A DNA stretch of 64,000 nucleotides from Marisediminitalea lipolytica (lineage in GTDB: Bacteria; Pseudomonadota; Gammaproteobacteria; Enterobacterales; Alteromonadaceae): positions 186,001 to 250,000 of the forward strand of contig NZ_MJIC01000016.1 in assembly GCF_001758465.1 (NCBI RefSeq), given 5' to 3'. Below, piece after piece: positions 26,787-35,197 of this stretch; the stretch's first letter is position 1; each line of letters begins with the position of its first letter. The translations under genes were made by a program, and so were the position numbers. The notes beneath the pieces are model-generated. The model saw only the letters and a program-made list of their open reading frames with translations, did not search any database and was not told where the DNA came from.

Positions 26787-29700
26787 ATGATTGCATTTAT
26801 CATAAGCTGGTCTCTCAACAATCGCGTGCTCGTTATACTCGCAGCTTTCATGCTTACAGCGGCCGGGATATGGTCGGTCAAGCAAACACCGGTGGATGCC
26901 ATTCCTGATTTGTCCGATGTCCAGGTGATCATTCAAACCAATTATCCCGGTCAGGCGCCGTCTGTTGTGGAACAACAGGTCACCTACCCGTTGACGTCTG
27001 CCATGCTGTCAGTACCAGGGGCCCATACAGTGCGGGGATTTTCCTTTTTTGGCGACTCGTATGTGTACATTCTGTTTGATGATGATACTGATATGTACTG
27101 GGCGCGCTCACGCGTACTGGAATATTTATCCCAGGTCGCCCCAACGCTGCCTGCTGCCGCTAAACCCCGTTTAGGACCTGATGCCACCGGGGTGGGCTGG
27201 GTGTTTATGTATGCACTGAGCGATCCCACTGGTCAGCATGGCATTGAAGCACTGACCAGCATTCAGGATTGGTACCTCAAATTTGCCCTGCAGTCGGTAG
27301 CCGGTGTTTCAGAAGTGGCCACCGTTGGCGGTATGAAAAAGCAATACCAGATCGTGGTAGATCCTTACAAACTGAATGCTTACAACCTGACTATGGGGCA
27401 ATTGGAACAGGCGGTTAGCCAGAATAATCAGGAGGTTGGGGCATCCGTTATTGAAATGGCCGAAGCCGAATATATGGTTACCGTTAGCGGCTATATTGAA
27501 ACATTCGACGACATCCGCAACATCGGTTTGGGCGTATCCCCTACCGGAACCCCCATTACTCTTGCTGACGTCGCCGACATCAGAAAAGGTCCGGCACCAC
27601 GCCGCGGTATCGCAGAACTCAATGGCGAAGGCGAAACCGTAGGCGGTATAATAGTGATGCGCTATGACGAGAATGCCCAGCACACCATCAACGGTGTTAA
27701 AGCCAAACTGGCAGAGCTCAAATCCGGATTACCTGAAGGTGTTGAAATAACCCCGGTATACGACCGCTCCAACCTTATTGCCAGCGCTATTGATAATCTT
27801 TGGGATAAGCTGATTGAAGAACTGCTCATCGTGGCGTTGATTTGTGGCTTATTTCTGCTGCATTTGCGCAGCGCCCTGGTCGCTTTGGTCACCCTCCCAT
27901 TGGGTATTTTAGGGGCTTTTCTGCTCATGCACTGGCAGGGAATTAATGCCAACATCATGTCACTTGGCGGGATTGCCATTGCCATTGGCGCTATGACTGA
28001 TGGCGCGATAGTCATGATAGAAAATTTTCATAAACATCTGGAAAAAGGCAGCCCGGATGCCAACCGTTGGGAACTGGTGCGCCAGGCCGCCACCGAAGTC
28101 GGCCCGGCGCTGTTTTTCAGTTTGCTGATCATTACCGTGAGCTTCTTACCCGTGTTCATTTTAGAAGCGCAGGAAGGCCGGATGTTTGCACCACTGGCTT
28201 ATACTAAAACCTTTGCCATGGCTGCCGCAGCGGGTCTTGCTATTACACTGATCCCCGTACTCATGGGGTATGTCATTCGCGGTAATATTGTTGCCGAAGA
28301 GCGCAATCCGATTAACCGAATTGCCCAGGCCGCGTACAAGCCAGCATTGCGACTGGTGTTGCAATTTCCTAAGAGCACACTGTTAATAGCAACGCTGATC
28401 ACCGCTGCAGGTTACTATCCACTGTCAAAACTGGGCAGTGAATTTATGCCACCACTCGACGAAGGCGATTTAATGTATATGCCCACCACTTACGCTGGTG
28501 TATCTATTGCTGAAGCCAGAGAAATCCTGCAACAAACCGATAAATTAATCCGCACAATACCCGAAGTAAAAACCGTTTTCGGTAAAGTGGGTCGCGCAGA
28601 AACCGCAACCGATCCCGCGCCACTGACCATGATTGAAACCTTTATTCAGTTAAAACCCCAAAACCAGTGGCGGGCGGGCATCAACAGTGAGGATTTACGC
28701 CGGGAACTAAATAATATAGTGACCTTTCCCGGGCTGACGAACGCCTGGGTAATGCCAATTCAGACCCGCATAGATATGCTCGCAACCGGTATCAAAACGC
28801 CTCTGGGGATTAAAATATCCGGACCAGACGTGAAGGTCATCGAACGCATCGGTGCGCAGATTGAAAAACTGCTGGGCCCCCTGACTGGCACCGCATCTGT
28901 TTACGCTGAGAGAGTCGCTGGCGCACGCTACATTGATATTGATATCGACCGCAACGCCATTAACCGCTATGGCTTATCAGTTAAAGAAGTACAGCAGTTT
29001 ATCAGTACGGCTGTAGGTGGAAAAACAGTTACATCAACTGTGGAGGATATTGCCCGTTACGCGGTTAATCTGCGCTTTGCTCAACCTTTCAGGGACAGTC
29101 CTGAAGCACTCGCGATGCTGCCGTTACAGACTCGCCAGGGAGAGCGTCTCACACTGGGCGACATCGCTCGCATCGTTATAGCCGAGGGCCCACCCGCGCT
29201 TAAAAGTGAAAATGCGCGCTTAACCGGTTATACCTTTATCGATGTTAACGGCATGGCACTCGATACCTACGTTACCAACGCCAAAGCGGTGCTCGATAAG
29301 GAACTTTCACTGCCGGCAGGTTACACGCTGCAATGGGCTGGCCAGTATGAGTACCTTGAACGAGCAATACAAAAGCTTACCTTTGTGGTGCCCATGACCC
29401 TGGCCGTGATTGTCATCCTGCTGTTTATGAGCTTTCGCCGCTTTAGTGATGTCCTGTTAATCCTCGGCACCTTGCCCATGGCACTGATCGGCGGCATCTG
29501 GCTGCTTTACGCACTCGATTATCACTTGTCCGTTGCAGTCGGCGTTGGCTTTATCGCCCTGGCTGGGGTCGCCGTAGAAATTGGCGTGATCATGGTCATT
29601 TACCTGAATGCATCCTGTGCAGATATCAGTGCTGACAATGGCGTTGCAAGCAATACCAACTTGCGTGCTGCTGTTGAAGATGGCGCACTGAAACGCGTAC

Positions 29701-29888
29701 GTCCGGTGCTGATGACAGTATTAACGGTGATGATAGGGCTATTGCCGGTGATTGGCGGCAGTGGCACCGGCTCTGAAGTGATGAGCAGGATAGCCGCACC
29801 CATGGTCGGCGGTATGGCCAGCGCCCTGGTATTGTCGTTGTTAGTGGTACCCGCCGGCTTCTACCTGCTAAAACGTACCAAGCGGTAA
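26787..29888 (+). CDS. cusA: Heavy-metal RND efflux pump, CusA-like
   Basis: Inner-membrane proton-driven pump of the HME-RND class, 1033 residues with 12 predicted spans. The N-terminal VKQTPVDAIPDLSDVQVII and DDDTDMYWARSRVLEYL are HME-RND signatures; GGIAIAIGAMTDGAIVMIEN in the fourth span carries the charged proton-relay residues; GSEFMPPLDEGDLMYMPT is the porter-domain motif. The CusA type (copper/silver) is favoured over CzcA (zinc/cobalt) because of the Met-rich porter and the CusF domains of its partner. AGGAG precedes the ATG, 12 bases after cusB. Confidence 0.94.
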   Translation: MIAFIISWSLNNRVLVILAAFMLTAAGIWSVKQTPVDAIPDLSDVQVIIQTNYPGQAPSVVEQQVTYPLTSAMLSVPGAHTVRGFSFFGDSYVYILFDDDTDMYWARSRVLEYLSQVAPTLPAAAKPRLGPDATGVGWVFMYALSDPTGQHGIEALTSIQDWYLKFALQSVAGVSEVATVGGMKKQYQIVVDPYKLNAYNLTMGQLEQAVSQNNQEVGASVIEMAEAEYMVTVSGYIETFDDIRNIGLGVSPTGTPITLADVADIRKGPAPRRGIAELNGEGETVGGIIVMRYDENAQHTINGVKAKLAELKSGLPEGVEITPVYDRSNLIASAIDNLWDKLIEELLIVALICGLFLLHLRSALVALVTLPLGILGAFLLMHWQGINANIMSLGGIAIAIGAMTDGAIVMIENFHKHLEKGSPDANRWELVRQAATEVGPALFFSLLIITVSFLPVFILEAQEGRMFAPLAYTKTFAMAAAAGLAITLIPVLMGYVIRGNIVAEERNPINRIAQAAYKPALRLVLQFPKSTLLIATLITAAGYYPLSKLGSEFMPPLDEGDLMYMPTTYAGVSIAEAREILQQTDKLIRTIPEVKTVFGKVGRAETATDPAPLTMIETFIQLKPQNQWRAGINSEDLRRELNNIVTFPGLTNAWVMPIQTRIDMLATGIKTPLGIKISGPDVKVIERIGAQIEKLLGPLTGTASVYAERVAGARYIDIDIDRNAINRYGLSVKEVQQFISTAVGGKTVTSTVEDIARYAVNLRFAQPFRDSPEALAMLPLQTRQGERLTLGDIARIVIAEGPPALKSENARLTGYTFIDVNGMALDTYVTNAKAVLDKELSLPAGYTLQWAGQYEYLERAIQKLTFVVPMTLAVIVILLFMSFRRFSDVLLILGTLPMALIGGIWLLYALDYHLSVAVGVGFIALAGVAVEIGVIMVIYLNASCADISADNGVASNTNLRAAVEDGALKRVRPVLMTVLTVMIGLLPVIGGSGTGSEVMSRIAAPMVGGMASALVLSLLVVPAGFYLLKRTKR

Positions 29889-29893
29889 CCCCG

Positions 29894-29915
29894 TTGCCCT
29901 GCTATTGCAGGGCAA
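29894..29915. terminator. Hairpin between convergent cusA and hydrolase genes
   Basis: A perfect nine-base stem TTGCCCTGC/GCAGGGCAA with a four-base loop lies between the two stop codons and includes the first bases of the hydrolase stop. There is no long T run on either strand, so efficiency is unclear, but its position suggests a shared terminator. Confidence 0.55.
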
Positions 29916-30933
29916 ATTCTACAAAGCCGCGCAATGCACGTGCCATGGGGAAGAACTGTGGGTTTACCTGTGGTATCCCACAGGTTTCACCTAAATCGGC
30001 GCGGCTTTTATCAAACTGCATTTTTTCCAACAGCAGACGGTTTACCACCAAATCGGCATGACAAAGCTGGTACTCCTCATCAATGACATAAAACGTATTA
30101 TCGGCGTCCACATAGGTCAGCAGATTTTCCACGCCCTCAATCGGAGTGGTCTGATCGGCCTGAGAATGGGCGACAAACACGGGGACTTCAATACGCGCTC
30201 CATCATCCAGTTGCTCACGAATGCCACGGATCAATTCCATTAACTCCAGACCAGCAAAACTCGCTACCTTGGGATACTTTTGCGGGTTAGGGCCATCGGT
30301 CTGGTAATCGCCATCCAGCCACTTTGCCAGGGTTTTTATGCCCCAGATTTTTGACAAAGACTCAACATTACCGTTTAACGCCAGCGCACCGGAAAATAAC
30401 AGGATCCCTTTTACGTTGTCAGGATGATTCAGGTAATAATCCACCGACAAGGCGCCCCCGGTAGAAAAGCCCCCCAGAATAACCTTATCCGTAGATTCCA
30501 GAGCAAGCGCAATAACGTCAGCCAGATGAGCCTGCCAGCGTTCGGCCAGTTGCTCATCTGCCATAACATCACCCGCATCTTTGAGTCCGTGGCCGGGTAA
30601 CAATGGTGCAATCACAGTATAACCGGAAGCGTAAAGCTCAGCGGCAATGGCGGAAACAAAAAACGGCGAGTCACTTAACCCATGGGTCAGTACTACAATC
30701 GGACTTTCTGCACTCTGTAACAAAATAAACGGGGCATTTGTGTCACCTCTGAGCACGGCGGAGCAGACCGCAAAGCGATTTGCCGAGGCATCCAGGCACT
30801 TTTGTGTGCTGCCAAGCTCTTTTTCGTAAAGAGCAGTAAAGCCCTGCTGTAAGGCAAACTGAGATTGCCCGGCAGCCAATGCAGGGAAACTCAGGGCAAC
30901 AAGGATACAAATATGATTAAACAACGACTTCAA
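29902..30933 (-). CDS. Secreted alpha/beta hydrolase
   Basis: About 343 residues with an alpha/beta-hydrolase fold: oxyanion VVLTHGLSDSP, nucleophile serine in GGFSTGG, acid near VFVAHSQADQTTP (D) and a late histidine (CHADLV). I choose a TTG start at 30931-30933: it has GGAG eight bases upstream and gives a typical signal peptide (KSLFNHICILVALSFPALAAG). An upstream start at 30993 would bury this signal behind 20 unlikely residues. Four cysteines in the mature part could form disulphides. Substrate unknown; monoglyceride lipase or esterase is possible. It follows the M20 peptidase gene on the same strand and may be cotranscribed. Confidence 0.8.
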   Translation of the reverse strand: MKSLFNHICILVALSFPALAAGQSQFALQQGFTALYEKELGSTQKCLDASANRFAVCSAVLRGDTNAPFILLQSAESPIVVLTHGLSDSPFFVSAIAAELYASGYTVIAPLLPGHGLKDAGDVMADEQLAERWQAHLADVIALALESTDKVILGGFSTGGALSVDYYLNHPDNVKGILLFSGALALNGNVESLSKIWGIKTLAKWLDGDYQTDGPNPQKYPKVASFAGLELMELIRGIREQLDDGARIEVPVFVAHSQADQTTPIEGVENLLTYVDADNTFYVIDEEYQLCHADLVVNRLLLEKMQFDKSRADLGETCGIPQVNPQFFPMARALRGFVEFALQ

Positions 30934-31007
30934 TGGTTCGCTCCGAAAAATCAGCAAGGCCGCTACTATGGCGGCCCTATCTGACAAATGCAATATGTAA
31001 ACTGACC

Positions 31008-32312
31008 CTACCGCTCATTCAGACGTGACAGCAGAATAGCTGCACGCTTGGCCTGTGCCGGTAAAGCACTAATTACCGCGGTTTCTTTCACGGTATGGCC
31101 ACCCGACCCACTCATACCCAGCCCATCAAGTGCCATCTCGACATACTCCGACGTAAAAGACACATCCGCTGCGCCGGCATTGAGTGGATTAACCGCAGCG
31201 ACTTTTCCCTGTCCCAGATCCTGACTGACCTCACTGTACAGGTTTAGCAACTGTTGGTTTCCGGCTGAAGGTGATAAGGGGGGATATCCTTCGCCAAAGG
31301 TAATTTCAGCGCCGGTTTGCGGCAGGCTTTGCTGCACAATAGCGCGCATTTTATGCTGCACCCGAGTAAGCTGCTCTTGCGAAACAGCCCTGATATCGCC
31401 GGTGACAACGGCATGTTCAGCCACCACATTATTTTTACCGAAGGTCGTTCCACTATTGCTGGATTTATCATGGGTCACTTCGGTTCCACCTATAATCCGA
31501 CCAGGGTTAAATGTAAGTAATTGCTCACTACGAAGTTTGGTGTAAAAGGCGTTTAAAATGCGTGAAGCTTCGTAAATTGCGCCTGCACCTACCGTTGGCT
31601 TAAACACCTGCGAGGAGTGAGCAGGCGTGCCGGTAACCGTTAGCACCCAATCAACAGAGCCACGCCGGGACACATTTGCCGTGGCAGGATTACCATCACC
31701 GTTTTCGAATCCCAAGGCAATGTCAGCCCATTTAGCACCGTCAATCAGGGCCTTTTTCGACAAAGCCAGAGGACGACCACTCAGTTCCTCGTCGCCGGTC
31801 ATCACCACCATAATATTCATAGACGCTAACTTCCCAGCCGCGTGTAAAGCACGTAAGGCTTCAAGCATGATTATGTTGCCGCCTTTCATGTCTGCTACGC
31901 CGGGGCCACTAACATGATTTTCATCGACATAAGCAAAGGTCTGAAACGGACTCGAGGGTTCAAACACGGTATCAAGATGGCCAATCAGCAATATTTTAGG
32001 CCCGTTACCCCCTTCCAGTTTGGCAATAAGATGCCCGGCCCGGTTAAATTCCCCACCGTCTTCAAAGCGAACATCAAAACCAAGTGTCTGAAATTCAGGC
32101 ATCAGTAACTCAGCCACACTTTTAACCCCGGCAAAATTCATGGTACCGCTGTTGATATTGACACTCTCTTCCAGCAACGCCATGGCCTGGGTTTTACGCT
32201 GCTCAATAAAATCAGCCATGCGCTGCTCATCGGCATTTAAAGCGGCCATGGATGGCAGTGAAGTGGTGATGCAAGCTGCCCATAACATGGCGGCCCTGAT
32301 TTGCTTTTTCAT
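31008..32312 (-). CDS. M20 family metallopeptidase, glutamate carboxypeptidase type
   Basis: 434-residue exported zinc exopeptidase with signal peptide ending near PSMAA. Zinc ligands and catalytic residues are visible: IGHLDTVFE (H and D), VADMKGG (bridging D), VVMTGDEELSG (catalytic E and ligand E) and a late GMSGSGGHTVKE histidine. The lid or dimerisation domain lies between (about 215-325). The pattern fits the CPG2-like branch that removes C-terminal glutamate, for example from folate or peptides; the exact substrate is not certain. Periplasmic. Confidence 0.9.
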   Translation of the reverse strand: MKKQIRAAMLWAACITTSLPSMAALNADEQRMADFIEQRKTQAMALLEESVNINSGTMNFAGVKSVAELLMPEFQTLGFDVRFEDGGEFNRAGHLIAKLEGGNGPKILLIGHLDTVFEPSSPFQTFAYVDENHVSGPGVADMKGGNIIMLEALRALHAAGKLASMNIMVVMTGDEELSGRPLALSKKALIDGAKWADIALGFENGDGNPATANVSRRGSVDWVLTVTGTPAHSSQVFKPTVGAGAIYEASRILNAFYTKLRSEQLLTFNPGRIIGGTEVTHDKSSNSGTTFGKNNVVAEHAVVTGDIRAVSQEQLTRVQHKMRAIVQQSLPQTGAEITFGEGYPPLSPSAGNQQLLNLYSEVSQDLGQGKVAAVNPLNAGAADVSFTSEYVEMALDGLGMSGSGGHTVKETAVISALPAQAKRAAILLSRLNER

Positions 32313-32497
32313 TGTTCTCGTCCTGGTGTTTTTTCTTACTATGACAAATTCGCATCACGATAACGAGGGAAAGAACGATAAACGCCCGGCAAAACCCGAT
32401 AGTTGCGGACCCGGTTCAACCGGTTTTGACATCGACAACAGAATCGCCATACTGAAGAGCACTACAACAACAAATCCAAGCCTGTTAAGGATTCACT

Positions 32498-32845
32498 ATG
32501 TCTAAAAAAGTTTACTGCTGCGCTCAGTTCCTGCCCAAACCTGGCAAAGATAAGGAGCTCTTTAAAGTATTACAAAGCCTGGAACCCAATACGTTAAGAG
32601 AAGATGGCTGTATCCAGTATATTGTCACCCGCCACATCACCAGTCCGTTCGCCGAAGGCAGCAGTTTTCCTATTGCCTTTAATGAGATTTGGGCGGATAT
32701 GGCAAGCTTCGAGGCGCATTGCCAGCGTCAGGAAATCAGTGATTTTTTTGCCACTTACTGTCAGGCGGAAGACGGTCTGGCTGAAGACTGGAATGTTTGC
32801 ATTTACACGGATGAACCCGAAGACTTTGACGCGCCAGCGCTGTAA
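32498..32845 (+). CDS. Antibiotic biosynthesis monooxygenase (ABM) domain protein
   Basis: 115-residue single-domain protein of the dimeric ferredoxin-like ABM fold, the type of the quinol monooxygenase YgiN. Conserved features: opening beta strand KVYCCAQFLPKPGK, the central REDGCIQY, and FNEIWADMASFEAH. Such enzymes act on quinols or polyketides without a cofactor, or serve as heme monooxygenases; the substrate is unknown. Single-gene unit, divergent from the M20 gene, ended by a strong terminator. Confidence 0.85.
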   Translation: MSKKVYCCAQFLPKPGKDKELFKVLQSLEPNTLREDGCIQYIVTRHITSPFAEGSSFPIAFNEIWADMASFEAHCQRQEISDFFATYCQAEDGLAEDWNVCIYTDEPEDFDAPAL

Positions 32846-32865
32846 AACTAAGGGGTAGGTTAATA

Positions 32866-32893
32866 AAAAACTCGCCGCAAGGGCGAGTTTTTG
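32866..32893. terminator. Bidirectional terminator between ABM and peroxiredoxin genes
   Basis: ACTCGCC (32870-32876) and GGCGAGT (32882-32888) with a five-base loop, preceded by six A and followed by five T, so it works for both convergent genes. Confidence 0.88.
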
Positions 32894-32902
32894 TTTTTCG
32901 GA

Positions 32903-33646
32903 TTAAGCGAAGTACGCTTCGAGGTCGTCACTACCACCTATGTGTTTGCCGCCAATAAACACCTGGGGCACGGTATCCCGCCCGCTAATGGCTTTGAGCG
33001 AAGTAAAGCTGGCATTCTGACCCATAACAATTTCTTCGTATTTGTAGCCTTTTTCTGTCAGCAGCGCCTTGGCTTTCGCGCAATACGGACAGCCCGGTTT
33101 AGTGATAATGGATACCGGCTCTTTTTTCACCGCATCAGGCGCAATATAAGCCAGCATGGTATCGGCGTCAGAAACTTCAAAGGGGTCTCCCGGCTTGTTT
33201 GGTTCAATGAACATTTTTTCCACCACACCATCTTTCACCAGCATGGAATAACGCCAGCTGCGCTTACCAAAGCCAAGATCAGCTTTGTCCACCAGCATAC
33301 CCATACCGTCGGTGAACTCACCATTACCGTCAGGGATCAGCGCTACATTTGCCGCTTCCTGATCCGCAGCCCAGGCGTTCATAACAAAAGTGTCGTTAAC
33401 CGAAATACAAACAATTTCGTCCACACCATGTTCTTTAAACGTATCGGCCAGCTCGTTGTAACGCGGTAAATGGGTAGATGAACAAGTTGGCGTAAAAGCG
33501 CCCGGTAATGAGAAAACCACCACAGTCTTACCGGCAAAAATGTCATCGGTAGTCCGTTTAATCCATTCTTCACCAGCACGGATGGCAAAGGTTACAGCGG
33601 GTACTTTTTTACCTTCGTAGGAAGGTTTATCGACGGGATGAGTCAT
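32903..33646 (-). CDS. Peroxiredoxin-glutaredoxin fusion protein
   Basis: 247-residue cytoplasmic peroxidase that reduces hydroperoxides with glutathione. N-terminal Prx5-type domain (1-165) with the peroxidatic C55 in [13 protein letters not shown]-terminal glutaredoxin domain (about 178-247) with active site CPYC (C186, C189) and the TVPQVFIGG glutathione-binding motif. The same fusion is known from Haemophilus and other gammaproteobacteria. The upstream region is AT-rich; no clear OxyR site could be read. Confidence 0.95.
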   Translation of the reverse strand: MTHPVDKPSYEGKKVPAVTFAIRAGEEWIKRTTDDIFAGKTVVVFSLPGAFTPTCSSTHLPRYNELADTFKEHGVDEIVCISVNDTFVMNAWAADQEAANVALIPDGNGEFTDGMGMLVDKADLGFGKRSWRYSMLVKDGVVEKMFIEPNKPGDPFEVSDADTMLAYIAPDAVKKEPVSIITKPGCPYCAKAKALLTEKGYKYEEIVMGQNASFTSLKAISGRDTVPQVFIGGKHIGGSDDLEAYFA

Positions 33647-34055
33647 TTCAATCTCCTTTAGTATTTAGCCCAGTATAACGCCTGAATCATGAAGAGCCAG
33701 TGACTAAAGCAAATCATCCTAATCAGTTTTTTAAATCAATATAACAACAATAAATCAACAAAATTAAAAATAAATCAGGGTCGAAGCGTATTAACCCCAA
33801 TCCCTTAATATAGATTTTGATGCCTGGATTACGTAGCGAGGCGAGGTTGCGTCGTCTATTATCTCTACAGCTTCAAAATGGGTGGCACCAGACATCCAGG
33901 CAGTCAATGAAAAAGGCAAAGCATTCTGAAAAGATGTGACGCAAAACTTCCGGTCTACGTCGATGGATAAGATAGCGGGGTTACCGAACACTGCAAAGCA
34001 TACTGAACAGCCAGTGACGACTATTCAGTATTGCCCGCAGAGTGTTCACTTTTTT
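33647..34055. other. Divergent intergenic region between peroxiredoxin and parA-like genes
   Basis: About 445 bases separate the two genes. The first part (33700-33780) is very AT-rich and may hold the peroxiredoxin promoter. A minus-strand frame, GTG 33991 to TAA 33791, encodes 66 residues with no recognised domain and no convincing ribosome site; I do not regard it as an established gene. An inverted repeat ATACTGAA (34000-34007) / TTCAGTAT (34024-34031) lies before the parA-like gene. Confidence 0.4.
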
Positions 34056-34075
34056 ATTACGTAATTACGGTTACC
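34000..34075 (+). promoter_or_regulatory. Palindrome cluster upstream of the parA-like gene
   Basis: Three dyads lie within 90 bases of the start codon: ATACTGAA/TTCAGTAT with arms 24 bases apart; ATTACGTAAT (34056-34065), overlapping GTAATTAC (34061-34068); and GGTTACC (34069-34075), which repeats the TTAC word. Ribbon-helix-helix partners of ParA proteins commonly repress their own promoter through such short repeats, so this is a candidate operator; it is inference only. Confidence 0.4.
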
Positions 34076-34091
34076 TAATGAGGATTGAACA

Positions 34092-34787
34092 ATGATGATT
34101 TTAGTTGGTGGCGAAAAAGGCGGTAGCGGCAAAAGCTGTATCGCCCAGAATATCGCCGTTTATTTACGCTGTGAAAAGAAAGCCAGTGTGTTAATGGTAG
34201 ATTGTGACCCTCAGCGCACAACTTCAGACTGGGCGCAGGAACGCAGCAGCAATGATGAACTGCCGTCCATTACCTGCATTCAGCTGTACGGCAAAATCCG
34301 CAATGAATTACTGAGCCTCAAGGAACGTTATGACTACGTGGTCATCGACTGCGGTGGACAGGATAACCTGGCATTACGTTCGTCTATGGCGGTGGCTGAT
34401 CATATTTTAATCCCGCTGCGTCCAAAGCGTCGCGATTTAAAAACGGTTCCGCACATGGAAGATATCCTCTCTACCTGTAAGATGGTAAATCCGCGGATGA
34501 ATGCCGCATTTGTGATTACTCAGTGCCCATCTCTGCCTTCGCTGGCGTCAAGAATTCTCGAAGCCAAAGAAGTTTGCCGTTCCTTTGAAGTACCGGTCCT
34601 GAACTCGGTGACATTTAGTCGCAACATGTATGACGACTCTGAAGAATACGGTCGTTCTGTACTGGAAAGCGAACCAGATGGCAAAGCAGCGATAGAAATT
34701 CGCAGTATCATCGAAGAATTACTGGCCCGGGGTAAAGGGGAACAACATGAGTCTGATCAATCTCTCTCGTACAGCGCCGCAAGCTAG
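34092..34787 (+). CDS. ParA/MinD-family ATPase
   Basis: 231-residue cytoplasmic ATPase of the small ParA type, lacking the N-terminal helix-turn-helix of plasmid P1-like ParA. Deviant Walker A KGGSGKS at residues 9-15 (signature lysine K9), Walker A' VDCDPQRT near 36-43 and Walker B YVVIDCGGQD near 79-88. Such proteins position cargo (plasmids, chemoreceptor clusters, chromosome regions) by binding DNA nonspecifically and oscillating or forming gradients. The gene overlaps a ribbon-helix-helix gene by 41 bases, so the two are probably one module. No rep, integrase or plasmid gene is nearby; the cargo is unknown. Confidence 0.88.
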   Translation: MMILVGGEKGGSGKSCIAQNIAVYLRCEKKASVLMVDCDPQRTTSDWAQERSSNDELPSITCIQLYGKIRNELLSLKERYDYVVIDCGGQDNLALRSSMAVADHILIPLRPKRRDLKTVPHMEDILSTCKMVNPRMNAAFVITQCPSLPSLASRILEAKEVCRSFEVPVLNSVTFSRNMYDDSEEYGRSVLESEPDGKAAIEIRSIIEELLARGKGEQHESDQSLSYSAAS

Positions 34788-35070
34788 GCATTCAACCCGG
34801 GACAAGGTAAGTGCCGAGGAGTTTATTCAGGAAGCGCTGAATTATGCTAATGGCGTGGTCGTTCCAATAACGGCCGCTGCTGATAAAGCGGGCAGCGCAG
34901 TTTCCCCTGAGCCGATGCGTCGCGCCACTTTTACGCTGACCGAAGAATGTATAGCGCAGTTACAGCAGCTTTCTGATCAGAGTGGTATTGCAAAATCTAA
35001 GCTGATAAGGCTGTGGATCCAGCGTTATGCCAGCTTAAATATTGACGAAGTTAAACAAAACTTCATTTAA
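34747..35070 (+). CDS. Ribbon-helix-helix protein, probable ParA partner
   Basis: 107 residues. The first 55 are Ser/Ala-rich and probably flexible, as expected for an N-terminus that stimulates a ParA ATPase. Residues about 58-100 look like a ribbon-helix-helix DNA-binding domain: strand RRATFTLT, helix EECIAQLQQLSDQSG, turn, helix KSKLIRLWIQRYA. It starts 41 bases inside the parA-like gene in another frame with a GGGGAA ribosome site. By analogy with ParG or Omega-type proteins, it may both bind a centromere-like site and repress the operon. Confidence 0.8.
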   Translation: MSLINLSRTAPQARHSTRDKVSAEEFIQEALNYANGVVVPITAAADKAGSAVSPEPMRRATFTLTEECIAQLQQLSDQSGIAKSKLIRLWIQRYASLNIDEVKQNFI

Positions 35071-35197
35071 GGCTGATTATTTTTTAAACTGTTCTAACCA
35101 TAAATTATCTTATAAGTTAAACTTAAGACTAAATTAAGACTATGCCGCGGTAAAATGGAGTTTCGCGGTCAAACGTCACAGGGCGGTGTAGAAAGTA

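Noticed and set aside
26205-26975. A 256-codon minus-strand frame opposite the end of cusB and start of cusA
   Set aside because: It is the reverse reading of two well-supported genes and spans their junction; composition is as expected for an antisense shadow.
33791-33991. A 66-codon minus-strand frame between the peroxiredoxin and ParA-like genes
   Set aside because: It begins at GTG without a convincing ribosome site, matches no family I know, and the frame is closed a few codons upstream. It is kept only as a note in the intergenic entry.
34092-35070. ParA-like pair as sign of an integrated plasmid or ICE
   Set aside because: No replication, transfer, integrase or attachment repeat was seen on either side, and the flanks are ordinary chromosomal genes.
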